Source: JALXCH01 sp964495805
GTDB lineage: Bacteria; Calditrichota; Calditrichia; RBG-13-44-9
Length of the DNA stretch: 64,000 nt
Direction of reading: 5' to 3'
Assembly: GCA_964495805.1 (NCBI GenBank)
Contig: CAZBWV010000052.1
Coordinates: 1 to 64,000, forward strand
Shown here: in pieces, positions 16,378 through 28,186 of the stretch
Layout: each line of letters opens with the position of its first letter
How positions within the stretch are numbered: position 1 is the first letter of the stretch
Notes under the pieces: model-generated
What the model was told of the DNA's origin: nothing
The model's database searches: none
What the model saw: only the letters and a program-made list of their open reading frames with translations
Program-made: the position numbers and the translations under genes

Positions 16378-16914
16378 GTGGAAAAAAAGTGGTACACATT
16401 GCGAGTCATTACCGGACAGGAGAATAAGGTGCGCATGCATCTGGAGAACGAAATTCAGTTCAAAGGATTGCAGGATAAATTTGGTCGGATTGTGGTACCT
16501 TCCGAGCCGGTGCTGGAGATGCGCGATGGCAAAAAGCGGCTGAAAAATCGAGTGTTCTTCCCCGGATATGTGTTTGTGGAGATGGTACTGGATAACCAGA
16601 CGCAGCATTTTGTTCAGGAGATTCCCGGTGTGATCAGCTTTGTGGGGCCGCGTAATCATCCCACCGAAGTGTCTCCCGAGGAAATTGAAGCGGTATTGCG
16701 CAAAGTGGAAAAACCGGAGACGGAAATTGAACGGGTGGAGGTGCCTTTCAAAGTGGGTGATACCATTCGCGTCACCGATGGCCCCTTTGCCGATTTTACC
16801 GGCATCATCGAAGAGGTGAACGAAGAGAAGAAAAAGGTCAAGGTGTCGGTGAGTATTTTTGGGCGACCAACGCCTGTGGAATTGGACTTTTTGCAAATTG
16901 AATTAGAGAAATAA
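16378..16914 (+). CDS. nusG: transcription termination/antitermination factor NusG
   Basis: 178 residues from a GTG start. The N-terminal NGN domain ([32 protein letters not shown]) binds RNA polymerase clamp helices. A C-terminal KOW domain ([19 protein letters not shown]) contacts Rho or ribosomal protein S10. Length and domain order are standard, with no inserted domain II. It lies 21 bases after secE. Confidence 0.98.
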   Translation: MEKKWYTLRVITGQENKVRMHLENEIQFKGLQDKFGRIVVPSEPVLEMRDGKKRLKNRVFFPGYVFVEMVLDNQTQHFVQEIPGVISFVGPRNHPTEVSPEEIEAVLRKVEKPETEIERVEVPFKVGDTIRVTDGPFADFTGIIEEVNEEKKKVKVSVSIFGRPTPVELDFLQIELEK

Positions 16915-16928
16915 GGATAGGTGTTGTT

Positions 16929-17354
16929 ATGGCGAAGAAAATAGCTGGGTATATCAAACTGCAGATTCCCGCGGGTCAGGCCAATCCTTCTCCTCCTGTT
17001 GGTCCTGCGCTGGGTCAGCATGGCGTCAATATCATGGAATTCTGTAAAGCATTTAACGCCAAAACTCAGGATAAAATTGGGTACATCATCCCGGTAGTCA
17101 TTACGGTTTACGCCGATCGTTCCTTCAGTTTTATTACCAAAACGCCGCCTGCAGCCACTTTGCTGCTGAAAGCGGCAGGACTGGAGAAAGGATCGGGAGA
17201 ACCCAATGTGAAAAAAGTGGGAAAAGTAACCCGACAGCAGGTGGAAGAAATTGCCAAAACCAAACTGCCGGATTTGAATGCGTCGGATATTGAAGCGGCA
17301 ATGCGAATTATTGAAGGTACTGCCAGAAGCATGGGAATTGAAGTCGTTGAATAA
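16929..17354 (+). CDS. rplK: 50S ribosomal protein L11
   Basis: 141 residues. It carries the proline-rich N-terminal signature [19 protein letters not shown] and the C-terminal rRNA-binding domain that forms the GTPase-associated centre with L10 and L12. ATG start 14 bases after nusG. Confidence 0.98.
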   Translation: MAKKIAGYIKLQIPAGQANPSPPVGPALGQHGVNIMEFCKAFNAKTQDKIGYIIPVVITVYADRSFSFITKTPPAATLLLKAAGLEKGSGEPNVKKVGKVTRQQVEEIAKTKLPDLNASDIEAAMRIIEGTARSMGIEVVE

Positions 17355-17372
17355 TTTGTGGTGAGGATGTCA

Positions 17373-18074
17373 ATGAAAAAGCGAAGCAAAAGATATCAAC
17401 AAATAGCCAAATTAATTGAAAAGCGAGAGTATTCGCTGGACGAAGCGATCGATTTAATCAAAAAGACGGCTTCGGCAAAATTTGATGAATCGGTGGAAAT
17501 TGCCGTGCGGCTGGGTGTGGACCCGCGTCGGGCAGATCAGGCGATTCGCGGAACGGTGAGCCTTCCCCACGGGTTGGGCAAAACCGTGCGCGTGCTGGTA
17601 ATCGCTAAAGGCGATAAGGCCGAAGAAGCCAAAGAAGCTGGTGCCGATTACGTGGGTTACGAAGAATACATCGAGAAAATTCAGAAGGAAGGCTGGCTGG
17701 ATTTTGATGTGGTCATCGCCACTCCCGATGCCATGAAGGATGTGGGCAAGTTGGGACGAATCCTGGGACCCCGTGGGTTGATGCCCAATCCCAAAAGCGG
17801 AACGGTGACGATGGATGTCGGTCGAACGGTGAAAGAGGTGAAAGCCGGTAAAATCGATTTCCGTGTGGATAAAACCGGAATTGTGCACACCAGTGTGGGG
17901 AAAGCCTCGTTCGAAACCGATAAGCTGAAGGATAACATCAAAACGCTGGTGCAAACCATCATCCGAATGAAACCGGCTACGGCAAAGGGAACGTACCTGC
18001 GCAGTATCTACCTGTCCAATACCATGGGGCCGGGAATTAAATTGGTAACGAATACTCAAGAATATCAGGATTAA
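17373..18074 (+). CDS. rplA: 50S ribosomal protein L1
   Basis: 233 residues of the L1 stalk protein, with signatures [10 protein letters not shown] and [21 protein letters not shown] 17373 is chosen, because GAGG at 17363-17366 is correctly spaced for it. The GTG codons from 17358 overlap or precede that site and would add only MVRMS. Confidence 0.97.
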   Translation: MKKRSKRYQQIAKLIEKREYSLDEAIDLIKKTASAKFDESVEIAVRLGVDPRRADQAIRGTVSLPHGLGKTVRVLVIAKGDKAEEAKEAGADYVGYEEYIEKIQKEGWLDFDVVIATPDAMKDVGKLGRILGPRGLMPNPKSGTVTMDVGRTVKEVKAGKIDFRVDKTGIVHTSVGKASFETDKLKDNIKTLVQTIIRMKPATAKGTYLRSIYLSNTMGPGIKLVTNTQEYQD

Positions 18075-18099
18075 TTGACAAATATTGGGGAATAGCATT

Positions 18100-18615
18100 A
18101 TGCCGACTCCGCAGAAAGAACAGATCGTTCAGGAAATGACGGAAAAGTTTGGAAATGCCACCAGTATTTTTCTGGTGGACTTTACCGGAATGGATGTGAA
18201 CACGACCACGGAATTGCGTAAAAATCTGCGCGAAGCGAATGTGGAATATCGAGTGTTGAAAAATACACTGGCCAAACTTTCCTTTCAGAAAGCTGGCATT
18301 GAAGGAATGGATGAATTCCTGAAGGGTGTCAACGGATACATGATCAGTTACGACGATCCCACTTTGCCAGCCAAGGTTTTGAAAAAGAAAAAAGAGTTTA
18401 AAGAAAAACTGCAGATGAAAGCAGCGCTGTTCGAGGGGCGCGTGGTTGGGCCGGATCAGGTGGAAGCCCTGGCCAATCTGCCCTCCCGCGACGAACTGCT
18501 GGCCCAATTGGTGGGTATGCTCAAGCAGCCCATGACCAAGCTGGCTGGTACCCTGAACGCTGCCATGAGTAATCTGGTAAATGTTTTAAAACAACTGGAA
18601 GAGCAAAAAAAGTAA
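18100..18615 (+). CDS. rplJ: 50S ribosomal protein L10
   Basis: 171 residues, the L7/L12 stalk base. FLVDFTGMDVNTTTELRK and YRVLKNTLAK are typical, and the C-terminal helix that docks L7/L12 dimers is present. ATG 18100 follows TTGGGGAATAG; the in-frame TTG at 18085 is probably part of that leader. The gap after rplA is only 25 bases, leaving no room for the long autoregulatory leader seen in enterics. Confidence 0.97.
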   Translation: MPTPQKEQIVQEMTEKFGNATSIFLVDFTGMDVNTTTELRKNLREANVEYRVLKNTLAKLSFQKAGIEGMDEFLKGVNGYMISYDDPTLPAKVLKKKKEFKEKLQMKAALFEGRVVGPDQVEALANLPSRDELLAQLVGMLKQPMTKLAGTLNAAMSNLVNVLKQLEEQKK

Positions 18616-18662
18616 ACGGTTAATTAATAACTGCATTATTTATTAACGGAGGTAACCATAAA

Positions 18663-19052
18663 ATGGCTGAAATTACTCGCGCTGATGTCATCTCTTATCT
18701 GGAAAATGCGACCATGTTAGAGATTTCGGAGCTGGTGAAAGAGATTGAAGAGAAATTTGGTGTGACGGCTGCGGCACCGGTAGCCATGCCCATGGCGGGA
18801 ATGCCGGGTGCTGGTGGCGGTGAGCAGGCTGCCGAAGAAAAAACCGAATTCGACGTTGTGCTCAAAGAGATCGGCTCTCAGAAAATCCAGGTCATCAAAG
18901 TTGTTCGCGCTATCACCAATCTGGGCCTGAAGGAAGCCAAAGAACTGGTGGAATCGGCTCCCAAGGCAGTGAAGGAAGGCGTCTCCAAGGCAGAAGCCGA
19001 AGAGATTAAAAAACAACTGGAAGACGTGGGCGCCACTGTAGAAATCAAATAA
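18663..19052 (+). CDS. rplL: 50S ribosomal protein L7/L12
   Basis: 129 residues. An N-terminal dimerisation helix, a flexible Ala/Gly/Pro/Met hinge (about residues 37-55) and the C-terminal factor-binding domain ([27 protein letters not shown]) are all clear. A strong CGGAGGTAACC site precedes the ATG. As expected, codon use is highly biased. Confidence 0.98.
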   Translation: MAEITRADVISYLENATMLEISELVKEIEEKFGVTAAAPVAMPMAGMPGAGGGEQAAEEKTEFDVVLKEIGSQKIQVIKVVRAITNLGLKEAKELVESAPKAVKEGVSKAEAEEIKKQLEDVGATVEIK

Positions 19053-19091
19053 CGTGGCAAAACCATTTGAGTTTAAAGAGAGGTGATTTCT

Positions 19092-22000
19092 TTGAAAGAA
19101 TCAACGTTGATTCAAAGAGAGTCGTTTTCAAAAATTCCCACTCAAGTTGAATATCCGGATCTTCTGGATATTCAACGGGAATCGTTCAGGGAATTTTTGC
19201 AGGAGGATGTACCGCCGGACAAGCGAGAAGACAAAGGCTTGCAGGCGGTTTTTCTTGCTACGTTCCCCATTGTGGATAGCCGGGAAAACTTTATCCTGGA
19301 TTTTGTGGAATACTATCTGGATAAGCCCAAGTACAGCGTACGGGAATGCCGCGAACGCGGGCTAACCTACGCGGTACCGCTAAAGGCAAAAATGCGCCTG
19401 TCCATTAAGGACATTACCGGCGAAACAGATAATTACACCGAGACCATCGAACAGGTGGTTTATCTGGGAAACCTGCCTTACATGACCCGGCGGGGAACTT
19501 TTATTATTAACGGGGCGGAGCGTGTCATCGTAAACCAATTGCACCGGGCTCCCGGTGTGTTTTTCGATGAAAACCTCCATCCCAATGGCACCAAAATCTA
19601 TTCTGCACGCGTCATCCCCTTCCGCGGTAGCTGGATCGAGTTCATGACCGACGTGAACGATAGTCTTCAGGTTTATATCGATCGCAAGAAAAAATTCTTT
19701 GTCACTACCTTTCTGCGTGCACTGGGTTATGCCAGCGATAAGGAAATTCTGGAACTGTTCGACCTGATTGAGGATGTGGATGTTCAGCAAGCGGATACGC
19801 TGGATCTGGTGGGACGCCGCACCGTGGAAGATGTGATTAACGAAAAAACCGGCGAGGTGCTGATTGAAGAAGGAACGGTGCTGGACGAAGAAGCAGTGGA
19901 AGCGCTCAAATCGCTGGGTGTTCAAAAAGTTCGTCTGGTGCAGAAGAACGATCCCACCATGCCCAACATCATCCTGAATACCATCGAGAAGGATGATGCC
20001 CGGGATGAGGAAACCGCACTCCGCCATATCTACAGCTTGCTGCGCTCCGGGGAACCACCCGATCTGGAAACGGCGCGCGGACTGCTGGATAAGATGTTTT
20101 TTAACGATAAGCGCTACGACCTGGGTAAGGTGGGGCGTTATCGTTTGAATAAAAAGCTCGGGTTGAACATCGATGTGGAAAACACGGTGCTGACCCGGGA
20201 AGATTTTATTGAGATCATCAAATATCTGATTGACCTGCGCGAAGGCAAACGCAGTACAGACGACATCGACCATCTGGGAAACCGGCGGGTTCGTACTGTG
20301 GGAGAGCAACTCTCCTCTCAGATGAACCTGGGGCTTACCCGCATGGCGCGTACCATTAAGGAACGCATGAATCTGGGGGACTCCGAAACGCTGACGCCGC
20401 AGGACCTGGTCAATGCCCGGGCGATTACTTCGGTAATTAACACTTTCTTCGGAACCTCTCAGCTTTCCCAGTTCATGGATCAGACCAATCCGCTGGCTGA
20501 GTTGACCCATAAACGCCGAATGAGTGCACTGGGTCCTGGCGGATTAACCCGGGAACGTGCCGGTTTCGAAGTGCGGGATATTCACTATACCCATTACGGA
20601 CGATTGTGTCCCATCGAAACGCCGGAAGGTCCCAATATCGGTCTGATTTCCTCCCTCTGCGTGCTGGCCAAGGTGAACGAATTCGGATTCATCGAAACGC
20701 CGTACCGAAAAGTGGAAAACGGTAAACTCACCGATCAGGTGGAATATCTTTCGGCAGATGACGAAGAGCGCACGGTGATTGCTCAGTTCAACGCGCCGGT
20801 GGATCACAAGACGGGTAAATTTACCCGCGATCTGGTCAAGGTGCGGCAACGGGGCGATTTCTTGCTATCCAATCCCGAACAGGTGCAATATATCGATGTG
20901 GCTTCGAACCAGATTGTGTCTGCTGCAGCTTCGCTCATTCCCTTCCTGGAACATGACGACGCCAACCGGGCGCTGATGGGTTCGAACATGCAGCGTCAGG
21001 CAGTGCCGCTGATCCGTCCGGAAGCCCCCATTGTGGGAACCGGCATGGAGAATAAAGTGGCACGCGACTCCGGAGCGCTGGTGATTTCTGAAGTGGATGG
21101 TGTGGTGGAAAAAGTGGACAGTAACCGGATTGTGATTAAAGTGGATCCCGGTTCAGTGGAAGATGTGCACCAGATTCTTTCGGGCGAAGCGCAATACGTG
21201 GAATACGAACTGCTGAAATTTGTGCGCACCAACCAGAATACTGCCATCAACCAGCGACCGCTGGTGAAAGAAGGGCAGCGGGTCAAAAAAGGCGATATTC
21301 TGGCAGATGGCCATGCAACCGATCGGGGCGACCTGGCGCTGGGTCGTAACATCCTGGTGGCGTTCATGCCCTGGAACGGATACAACTACGAAGACGCCAT
21401 TGTAATTTCCGAGCGGATTGCCCAGGACGACGTGTACACCTCCATTCACATCGACGAATTCGAAATCCAGGTTCGGGACACCAAGCGCGGCGAAGAGGAG
21501 TTAACCCGCGAAATTCCCAATGTGAGCGAAGAGGCTACCAAAAATCTGGACGAAAACGGAATTGTGCGCGTGGGTGCCGAAGTACGTTCTGGCGATATTC
21601 TGGTGGGGAAGGTAACTCCCAAAGGCGAAACCGAACCGACCCCGGAAGAAAAGTTGCTTAAAGCCATTTTCGGTAGCAAAGCCGGAGATGTGAAAGATGC
21701 CAGTCTGAAACTTCCGCCGGGAATGGAAGGCATTGTCATCGACACCAAACTGTTCTCCCGCAAAAAGAAAGATGCCAGGACCAAGAAGGAAGACAAGAAG
21801 AAGATTGAGAAGTTAGAGCGGGAAGCGGAAGAGAAAATACAGCAGATTCAAAAGCGTCTGTTCCAGTATCTGGCCGATCGCTTTGGCGACAAACCCACAT
21901 TGGGAATTAAAACCAAAGCGGGCAAGTACATTCTGAAGCCCAAAGGGAAAATCACCCCCACTACGTTCGATAAGGTGGAAATTGACTTCATCGATTATGT

Positions 22001-22868
22001 GGAACCGTGGTTCGAGGAAGCGGAACTGAACGAACAGGTGCGTAAGGTTTTCTCCGAATACAAAAAGATGCTCAAGGAAATTGAGAACGACCTGAACACC
22101 GAAAAATATAAAATCATGATTGGTGACGAACTGCCGCCGGGAATCGTGCAGCTGGCCAAAGTATATGTTGCGCAGAAGCGGAAGCTGAAAGTGGGGGACA
22201 AGATGGCCGGTCGGCACGGGAACAAAGGGGTGGTGGCCAAGATTGTTCCCATTGAGGATATGCCCTTCCTGCCCGATGGAACACCGGTGGATATCGTTTT
22301 GAATCCGTTGGGTGTGCCTTCGCGAATGAACCTAGGGCAAATATTCGAAACCACCCTGGGCTGGGCAGGCAAAATCCTGAATAAATACTATGCCACCCCG
22401 GTGTTCGACGGTGCAACCTACGATGAAGTGATTGAAGAGGTGAAAAAAGCCGGATTACCGGTGAGCGGTAAAATTAAGTTGTACGATGGCCAGACGGGAG
22501 AGCCGTTCGATCAGGAAGTGACAGTCGGTTACATTTACATGATGAAACTCTCTCACATGGTTGATGATAAAATCCACGCCAGGTCCATTGGTCCCTACTC
22601 GCTCATTACCCAGCAACCGCTGGGCGGTAAGGCGCAGTTTGGTGGCCAGCGCTTCGGCGAAATGGAAGTGTGGGCACTGGAAGCCTATGGCGCCGCCCAT
22701 ACTTTGCAGGAGATTTTGACCTATAAGAGTGACGATGTGCAGGGGCGTACCAAAGTGTACGAAGCCATCGTCAAGGGCGATAATCTGCCGGAGCCTGGAC
22801 GACCGGAATCCTTCAACGTTCTGGTAAAGGAACTTCAGGGCCTTGGCCTGGATGTGAAGGTTGAATAA
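19092..22868 (+). CDS. rpoB: DNA-directed RNA polymerase subunit beta
   Basis: 1258 residues from TTG 19092. GTG 19083 is in frame but sits inside the AGAGAGGTGA ribosome-binding site, so the TTG is preferred. The fork-loop/rifampicin region at about residues 450-485 ([26 protein letters not shown]) keeps the residues of sensitive enzymes. [12 protein letters not shown] and [19 protein letters not shown] are intact. A lysine/glutamate-rich segment around residues 890-930 (from [14 protein letters not shown]) occupies the lineage-variable insertion position. It is followed by a hairpin with a T run before rpoC. Confidence 0.98.
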   Translation: MKESTLIQRESFSKIPTQVEYPDLLDIQRESFREFLQEDVPPDKREDKGLQAVFLATFPIVDSRENFILDFVEYYLDKPKYSVRECRERGLTYAVPLKAKMRLSIKDITGETDNYTETIEQVVYLGNLPYMTRRGTFIINGAERVIVNQLHRAPGVFFDENLHPNGTKIYSARVIPFRGSWIEFMTDVNDSLQVYIDRKKKFFVTTFLRALGYASDKEILELFDLIEDVDVQQADTLDLVGRRTVEDVINEKTGEVLIEEGTVLDEEAVEALKSLGVQKVRLVQKNDPTMPNIILNTIEKDDARDEETALRHIYSLLRSGEPPDLETARGLLDKMFFNDKRYDLGKVGRYRLNKKLGLNIDVENTVLTREDFIEIIKYLIDLREGKRSTDDIDHLGNRRVRTVGEQLSSQMNLGLTRMARTIKERMNLGDSETLTPQDLVNARAITSVINTFFGTSQLSQFMDQTNPLAELTHKRRMSALGPGGLTRERAGFEVRDIHYTHYGRLCPIETPEGPNIGLISSLCVLAKVNEFGFIETPYRKVENGKLTDQVEYLSADDEERTVIAQFNAPVDHKTGKFTRDLVKVRQRGDFLLSNPEQVQYIDVASNQIVSAAASLIPFLEHDDANRALMGSNMQRQAVPLIRPEAPIVGTGMENKVARDSGALVISEVDGVVEKVDSNRIVIKVDPGSVEDVHQILSGEAQYVEYELLKFVRTNQNTAINQRPLVKEGQRVKKGDILADGHATDRGDLALGRNILVAFMPWNGYNYEDAIVISERIAQDDVYTSIHIDEFEIQVRDTKRGEEELTREIPNVSEEATKNLDENGIVRVGAEVRSGDILVGKVTPKGETEPTPEEKLLKAIFGSKAGDVKDASLKLPPGMEGIVIDTKLFSRKKKDARTKKEDKKKIEKLEREAEEKIQQIQKRLFQYLADRFGDKPTLGIKTKAGKYILKPKGKITPTTFDKVEIDFIDYVEPWFEEAELNEQVRKVFSEYKKMLKEIENDLNTEKYKIMIGDELPPGIVQLAKVYVAQKRKLKVGDKMAGRHGNKGVVAKIVPIEDMPFLPDGTPVDIVLNPLGVPSRMNLGQIFETTLGWAGKILNKYYATPVFDGATYDEVIEEVKKAGLPVSGKIKLYDGQTGEPFDQEVTVGYIYMMKLSHMVDDKIHARSIGPYSLITQQPLGGKAQFGGQRFGEMEVWALEAYGAAHTLQEILTYKSDDVQGRTKVYEAIVKGDNLPEPGRPESFNVLVKELQGLGLDVKVE

Positions 22869-22903
22869 AAAGTTGTCCCCTTCTGTGGGGGGCGACTTTT
22901 TTT
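22867..22903 (+). terminator. terminator-like attenuator between rpoB and rpoC
   Basis: AAAAAGTTGTCCCC (22867-22880), a six-base loop, then GGGGGGCGACTTTTTTT. The 14-bp stem uses two G-T wobbles and ends in seven T, starting one base before the end of the rpoB stop codon. It meets the usual criteria for an intrinsic terminator, yet lies inside the rpoBC pair; partial readthrough is the simplest explanation. Confidence 0.75.
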
Positions 22904-22930
22904 ACTTCAACAAAAAAGGGTAGCTCATTT

Positions 22931-25900
22931 ATGAATAGATTAGACCTTAGTAATCGTATGATGGTAGAGCCTTTCCCCAAGAAAGGCCAGATTTCCAAAA
23001 TTTCCATTGGTCTGGCTTCTCCGAACACCATTCTGGAACGCAGTTACGGAGAAGTGACCAAGCCGGAAACGATTAATTATCGTTCCTTCAAGCCGGAAAA
23101 AGACGGTTTGTTCTGCGAACGAATTTTCGGTCCGGTAAAGGATTGGGAATGTCACTGCGGAAAGTACAAACGCATTCGTTATAAAGGCATCATCTGCGAC
23201 CGTTGTGGGGTGGAAGTTACCACCAAAGCGGTGCGCCGCGAACGCATGGGCCACATCAGCCTGGCCGTGCCGGTGGTGCACATCTGGTACTTCCGTTCTA
23301 CCCCTTCCAAAATTGGTTATCTCCTGAATATTTCTCCAAAAGATCTGGAAAAAGTTATTTATTACGAAGCGTATGTGGTTATTCAACCGGGTCGCACCAA
23401 TTACAAGACCAGCGATGTGTTGACCGAGGAAGAATATCTCAACGTCATCGAAGGGCTTTCGCCGGAAGAACGGAATCTGCCGGATGACGACCCGGATAAA
23501 TTCGTTGCCGGAATGGGTGGTGAAGCGATTCGCGAAATGCTGCGACGCATCGATGTGGACGAGCTCTCTGACCAGCTACGCATGGTACTGAAAACGGAAA
23601 AATCCAAACAGAAAAAACAGGAAGCCTTGAAGCGGCTGAAAGTGGTGGAAGCTTTCCGCACCCGGGAAAACGGCGAACTGAAAAACCGTCCCGAGTGGAT
23701 GGTGATGGATGTGATTCCGGTCATTCCGCCGGAATTACGCCCGCTGGTACCGCTGGAAGGCGGACGGTTTGCCACCAGCGATTTGAATGACCTGTATCGC
23801 CGGGTCATTATTCGTAACAATCGCCTGAAAAAACTAATCGAAATCAAAGCGCCGGAAGTGATTCTGCGCAACGAGAAACGCATGCTGCAGGAAGCCGTGG
23901 ACGCCCTGTTCGATAACACCAAGCGAACCACTGCTGTCCGCAGCGATGGCAACCGCCCGCTGAAATCCCTTTCCGATATGCTTCGTGGTAAGCAGGGACG
24001 GTTCCGCCTGAACCTGTTAGGAAAACGCGTGGATTATTCCGGTCGTTCTGTCATTGTGGTGGGACCCAAGTTAAAACTGTACGAATGCGGTTTGCCGAAA
24101 GAGATGGCGGTGGAGCTGTTCAAACCGTTTATCATTCGCAAGCTGCAGGATCGGAAAGTGGTGAAAACGGTTAAAAGCGCCAAACGCATTGTGGAAAAGC
24201 GCGATGCGGTGGTGTTCGAAGTACTGGAAGAAATCATCAAAGATCATCCGGTGCTGCTGAACCGGGCACCCACACTGCACCGACTGGGTATCCAGGCTTT
24301 TCAACCGGTACTCATCGAAGGCAAAGCCATCGAGATTCACCCGCTGGTGTGTGCAGCGTTCAATGCGGACTTCGACGGCGACCAGATGGCTGTGCATGTA
24401 CCGCTTTCGTTCGAAGCCCAGATGGAAGCGCGGCTGCTCATGCTTTCGTCCCACAATATCCTATCCCCGGCTAACGGCCGACCGCTGGCCATTCCTTCTC
24501 AGGATATGGTACTGGGGAGTTACTACATCACAAAAGATAAAGCCGGTGTGAAGGGCGAAGGAATGATTTTCGCCTCTCCGGAAGAAGTCCTGATTGCCCT
24601 GGATAACCGGAAAGTGGATTTGCACGCGCGAATTAAAGTGCGGGTGAACGGCGAAATCATCGAAACCACGGTGGGACGTGTGCTGTTCAATAGCATTGTA
24701 CCGCCGGAAATGGGCTTCATCAATCAGGTGATGACCAAGAAGGCACTGGAGCGTCTGGTGGCCGAAGTTATGAAGAAAATTGGTAACCTGCGCACGGTGG
24801 AATTTCTGGATCGCCTGAAAGAAATGGGCTTCCGTTACGCCACCCTGGGCGGACTGAGCATTGGGCTGGACGATGTGGTGATTCCCGAGAAAAAGGAAGA
24901 GATTATTGAGAAAGCTTATCGGGAAGTCCAGCAGTTAGAACAGCAGTATCAGATGGGTATCATCACCGATGGTGAACGCTATAATAAGGTCATCGACATC
25001 TGGACGCGAGTGACCGATCAGGTTTCCAACGAATTGTTCAAACTGTTACGCAGCCATAAGGACGGCTTCAACTCCCTGTACATGATGTCCGATTCCGGAG
25101 CCCGTGGTAGCCGCGAGCAGATTCGTCAGCTGGCGGGTATGCGTGGTCTGATGGCCAAACCGCAGAAGACGTTAACCGGTCAGACCGGTGAAATTATCGA
25201 AAACCCGATTACGGCAAACTTCTTCGAAGGTTTGTCGGTTCAGGAATACTTTATCTCCACGCATGGTGCGCGGAAGGGTCTGGCAGATACTGCCTTGAAG
25301 ACGGCTGATGCCGGTTACCTGACCCGCCGTCTGGTGGATGTGGCACAGGATGTGATGATCACCGAGTACGATTGTGGCACCATCCTGGGGATTGAAACCT
25401 ACCCGATTAAAGAAGGTGAACGAATCATCGAATCGCTGGCCGACCGTGTGCTGGGTCGTGTGTCGGTGGATGATGTGTACGATCCGCTGACCGGTGAGCT
25501 GGTGGTGAAGGCCGGTGAGCTGATTGACGAAGAAAAAGCAGCGGTCATTAACCAATCGGCCATCGAATCCATCAAGATCCGTTCCGTATTGACCTGTGAG
25601 GCGGAACGCGGTGTATGCGCCATGTGTTACGGGCGAAATCTGGCCACCGGACGTCTGGTGGAAATTGGTGAGGCAGTGGGTGTGATGGCCGCTCAGAGTA
25701 TCGGCGAGCCGGGAACTCAGCTCACCCTGCGGACTTTCCACATTGGTGGTATCGCCGGTCGGATTGCTGCTCAGTCTCAGGTACAGGCTCGTTTCGATGG
25801 CAAAGTGAAATACGAAAACCTGCGCATCCTGGTGGGCGAAGAGGAAGACGAAGAAGGCAACATCGTCACCAAATCGCTGGCCATGGGGCAACACGGCCGC

Positions 25901-27205
25901 ATTCACATTGTGGACAAAGAAGGTCGTTCGCTGGTGAAATACACCGTACCCGCCGGTGCCGATATTCTGGTGAAAGATGGCGAGGAAGTGAAGAAAGGCC
26001 AGATTCTGTTCGAATGGGATCCTTACTCCACTGTCATTCTGGCCGAAACACCGGGTATTGTCCGCTTTGTGGATATTGTGGAGAATATTACCGCTCGCGA
26101 AGAGCTGGATGAACAGACGCTGCAGAAACAGCGAGTCATTATTGAATCCCGTAACAAGAATCTCAGTCCGCACATTCGCATTGAGGATGAGGAAGGCAAT
26201 GAGCTGGGTACTTACATTCTGCCGGTAAAGGCGCAGATTCGGGTACAGGATGGCCAGAAGGTGCGTGCCGGTGCGGTGCTGGCAAGGATTCCGCGGGAAA
26301 CCAGCCGGACGCGCGACATCACCGGTGGTCTGCCCCGTGTGGCAGAACTGTTCGAAGCACGCAAGCCCAAAGAAGAAGCAGTGGTTAGCGAAATCGATGG
26401 TGTGGTGCGCTTTGGTTCCATCAAACGCGGTATCCGCGAAATTATTGTGGAAGGAACTCTGGAGAAGAAACGTTACCTGATCCCCTACAGCAAGCACGTG
26501 CTGGTACACAATGGGGATTATGTCAAAGCTGGCGAAATGCTTACTTCCGGGTCCATCGCACCGCAGGACATCCTGAAGATTCTGGGTCCCAACAAGGTGC
26601 AGGAATATCTGGTAAACGAGATTCAGGAAGTGTACCGGTTGCAGGGTGTACGGATTGATGACAAGCACATCGAAGTGATTGTCCGCCAGATGATGCAGCG
26701 GGTACGAGTGATTGATCCGGGTGATACGCGCTTCCTGGAAGGCGATACCGTGAACAAACACACCTTTAAGGAAGAGAACGAAAAGATTCGCAACAAAGTG
26801 GTCATTACCGATCCGGGCGATTCCCGGTTCCGTAAACGTCAGCTGGTGGATCGGATGAAGTTCGAATACACCAATCGCCAGCTGCAGAAGAACGACAAGA
26901 AACCGGCGGAGGCGCGTCCTGCCGAACCGGCCACGTCGGAACCGATTCTGCTGGGAATTACCCAGGCAGCCTTAACCACGGATAGCTTCATCAGTGCCGC
27001 TTCGTTCCAGGAAACCACCCGCGTGCTGACCGATGCGGCGGTGGCTGGCAAAGTGGATCGGTTGTACGGATTGAAAGAAAACGTGATTGTGGGGAACCTG
27101 ATTCCTGCCGGTACCGGACTGAGCAAGTATCGACGGCTGCATGTGGAAGTGAAAACGGAAACCGGTGCGGAAGAGGAAGTGGAAGAGAAGCTGCCCGTGG
27201 AATAA
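22931..27205 (+). CDS. rpoC: DNA-directed RNA polymerase subunit beta'
   Basis: 1424 residues. The N-terminal zinc ribbon is at Cys74, Cys76, Cys89 and Cys92. The catalytic Mg site NADFDGDQM has Asp480, Asp482 and Asp484. The second zinc site ([13 protein letters not shown]) and the trigger-loop region ([20 protein letters not shown]) are present. The C-terminus ends in an acidic tail ([11 protein letters not shown]). The gene is 62 bases after rpoB, separated by the attenuator-like hairpin. Length and domain order fit the Bacteroidota/Chlorobi type. Confidence 0.98.
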   Translation: MNRLDLSNRMMVEPFPKKGQISKISIGLASPNTILERSYGEVTKPETINYRSFKPEKDGLFCERIFGPVKDWECHCGKYKRIRYKGIICDRCGVEVTTKAVRRERMGHISLAVPVVHIWYFRSTPSKIGYLLNISPKDLEKVIYYEAYVVIQPGRTNYKTSDVLTEEEYLNVIEGLSPEERNLPDDDPDKFVAGMGGEAIREMLRRIDVDELSDQLRMVLKTEKSKQKKQEALKRLKVVEAFRTRENGELKNRPEWMVMDVIPVIPPELRPLVPLEGGRFATSDLNDLYRRVIIRNNRLKKLIEIKAPEVILRNEKRMLQEAVDALFDNTKRTTAVRSDGNRPLKSLSDMLRGKQGRFRLNLLGKRVDYSGRSVIVVGPKLKLYECGLPKEMAVELFKPFIIRKLQDRKVVKTVKSAKRIVEKRDAVVFEVLEEIIKDHPVLLNRAPTLHRLGIQAFQPVLIEGKAIEIHPLVCAAFNADFDGDQMAVHVPLSFEAQMEARLLMLSSHNILSPANGRPLAIPSQDMVLGSYYITKDKAGVKGEGMIFASPEEVLIALDNRKVDLHARIKVRVNGEIIETTVGRVLFNSIVPPEMGFINQVMTKKALERLVAEVMKKIGNLRTVEFLDRLKEMGFRYATLGGLSIGLDDVVIPEKKEEIIEKAYREVQQLEQQYQMGIITDGERYNKVIDIWTRVTDQVSNELFKLLRSHKDGFNSLYMMSDSGARGSREQIRQLAGMRGLMAKPQKTLTGQTGEIIENPITANFFEGLSVQEYFISTHGARKGLADTALKTADAGYLTRRLVDVAQDVMITEYDCGTILGIETYPIKEGERIIESLADRVLGRVSVDDVYDPLTGELVVKAGELIDEEKAAVINQSAIESIKIRSVLTCEAERGVCAMCYGRNLATGRLVEIGEAVGVMAAQSIGEPGTQLTLRTFHIGGIAGRIAAQSQVQARFDGKVKYENLRILVGEEEDEEGNIVTKSLAMGQHGRIHIVDKEGRSLVKYTVPAGADILVKDGEEVKKGQILFEWDPYSTVILAETPGIVRFVDIVENITAREELDEQTLQKQRVIIESRNKNLSPHIRIEDEEGNELGTYILPVKAQIRVQDGQKVRAGAVLARIPRETSRTRDITGGLPRVAELFEARKPKEEAVVSEIDGVVRFGSIKRGIREIIVEGTLEKKRYLIPYSKHVLVHNGDYVKAGEMLTSGSIAPQDILKILGPNKVQEYLVNEIQEVYRLQGVRIDDKHIEVIVRQMMQRVRVIDPGDTRFLEGDTVNKHTFKEENEKIRNKVVITDPGDSRFRKRQLVDRMKFEYTNRQLQKNDKKPAEARPAEPATSEPILLGITQAALTTDSFISAASFQETTRVLTDAAVAGKVDRLYGLKENVIVGNLIPAGTGLSKYRRLHVEVKTETGAEEEVEEKLPVE

Positions 27206-27221
27206 GAAAATTAAAAATGAA

Positions 27222-27250
27222 TTGATAAATCAGGTTTCATGTGTTAAATT
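27222..27250 (+). promoter_or_regulatory. possible promoter of the rpsL (str) operon
   Basis: TTGATA (27222-27227), 17 bases, TAAATT (27245-27250), in the 87-base AT-rich gap between rpoC and rpsL. It would give a short leader before the AAGGAGG site at 27281. Confidence 0.5.
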
Positions 27251-27292
27251 TTAAGTCTGTCGCTTTTTAAAAATAACGCTAAGGAGGTTGCG

Positions 27293-27667
27293 TTGCCGAC
27301 AATTAATCAGTTGGTTCGTTTCGGGCGAAAACAGGTGATCAAGAAGAACAAAGCTCCCGCACTGGGAGGCAATCCGCAAAAGCGCGGTGTGTGCACACGC
27401 GTTTATACCACCACACCTAAAAAGCCTAATTCGGCTTTGCGGAAGGTAGCTCGTGTGCGTTTAACCAACGGGATTGAAGTCACCGCTTACATTCCCGGCG
27501 AAGGTCACAATCTGCAGGAGCACTCCATTGTGCTGATTCGAGGTGGCCGTGTCAAAGACCTTCCGGGTGTGCGTTACCACATTATTCGCGGTACGCTGGA
27601 TACCAGCGGTGTAAACGACCGCAAACAGAGTCGTTCCAAATACGGAACAAAGCGTCCCAAAAAATAA
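27293..27667 (+). CDS. rpsL: 30S ribosomal protein S12
   Basis: 124 residues from a TTG start with an AAGGAGG site four bases upstream. The decoding-centre segments [10 protein letters not shown] and [12 protein letters not shown] are of the ordinary streptomycin-sensitive type. First gene of the str operon. Confidence 0.97.
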   Translation: MPTINQLVRFGRKQVIKKNKAPALGGNPQKRGVCTRVYTTTPKKPNSALRKVARVRLTNGIEVTAYIPGEGHNLQEHSIVLIRGGRVKDLPGVRYHIIRGTLDTSGVNDRKQSRSKYGTKRPKK

Positions 27668-27674
27668 AAAGTAA

Positions 27675-28154
<480 letters not shown>

Positions 28155-28186
28155 GGTCGATAGGGTAAGAGGAGAACAAAAGTTTC

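Noticed and set aside
19380..20510. A 376-codon open frame antisense to rpoB
   Set aside because: Same reason: mirror of a highly biased conserved gene, no domain.
22861..22930. A separate rpoC promoter
   Set aside because: No convincing -35/-10 pair in the short gap; the hairpin occupies most of it.
25172..26761. A 529-codon open frame antisense to rpoC
   Set aside because: It lies entirely opposite a fully conserved rpoC, has no recognisable domain and reflects the codon bias of the sense gene.
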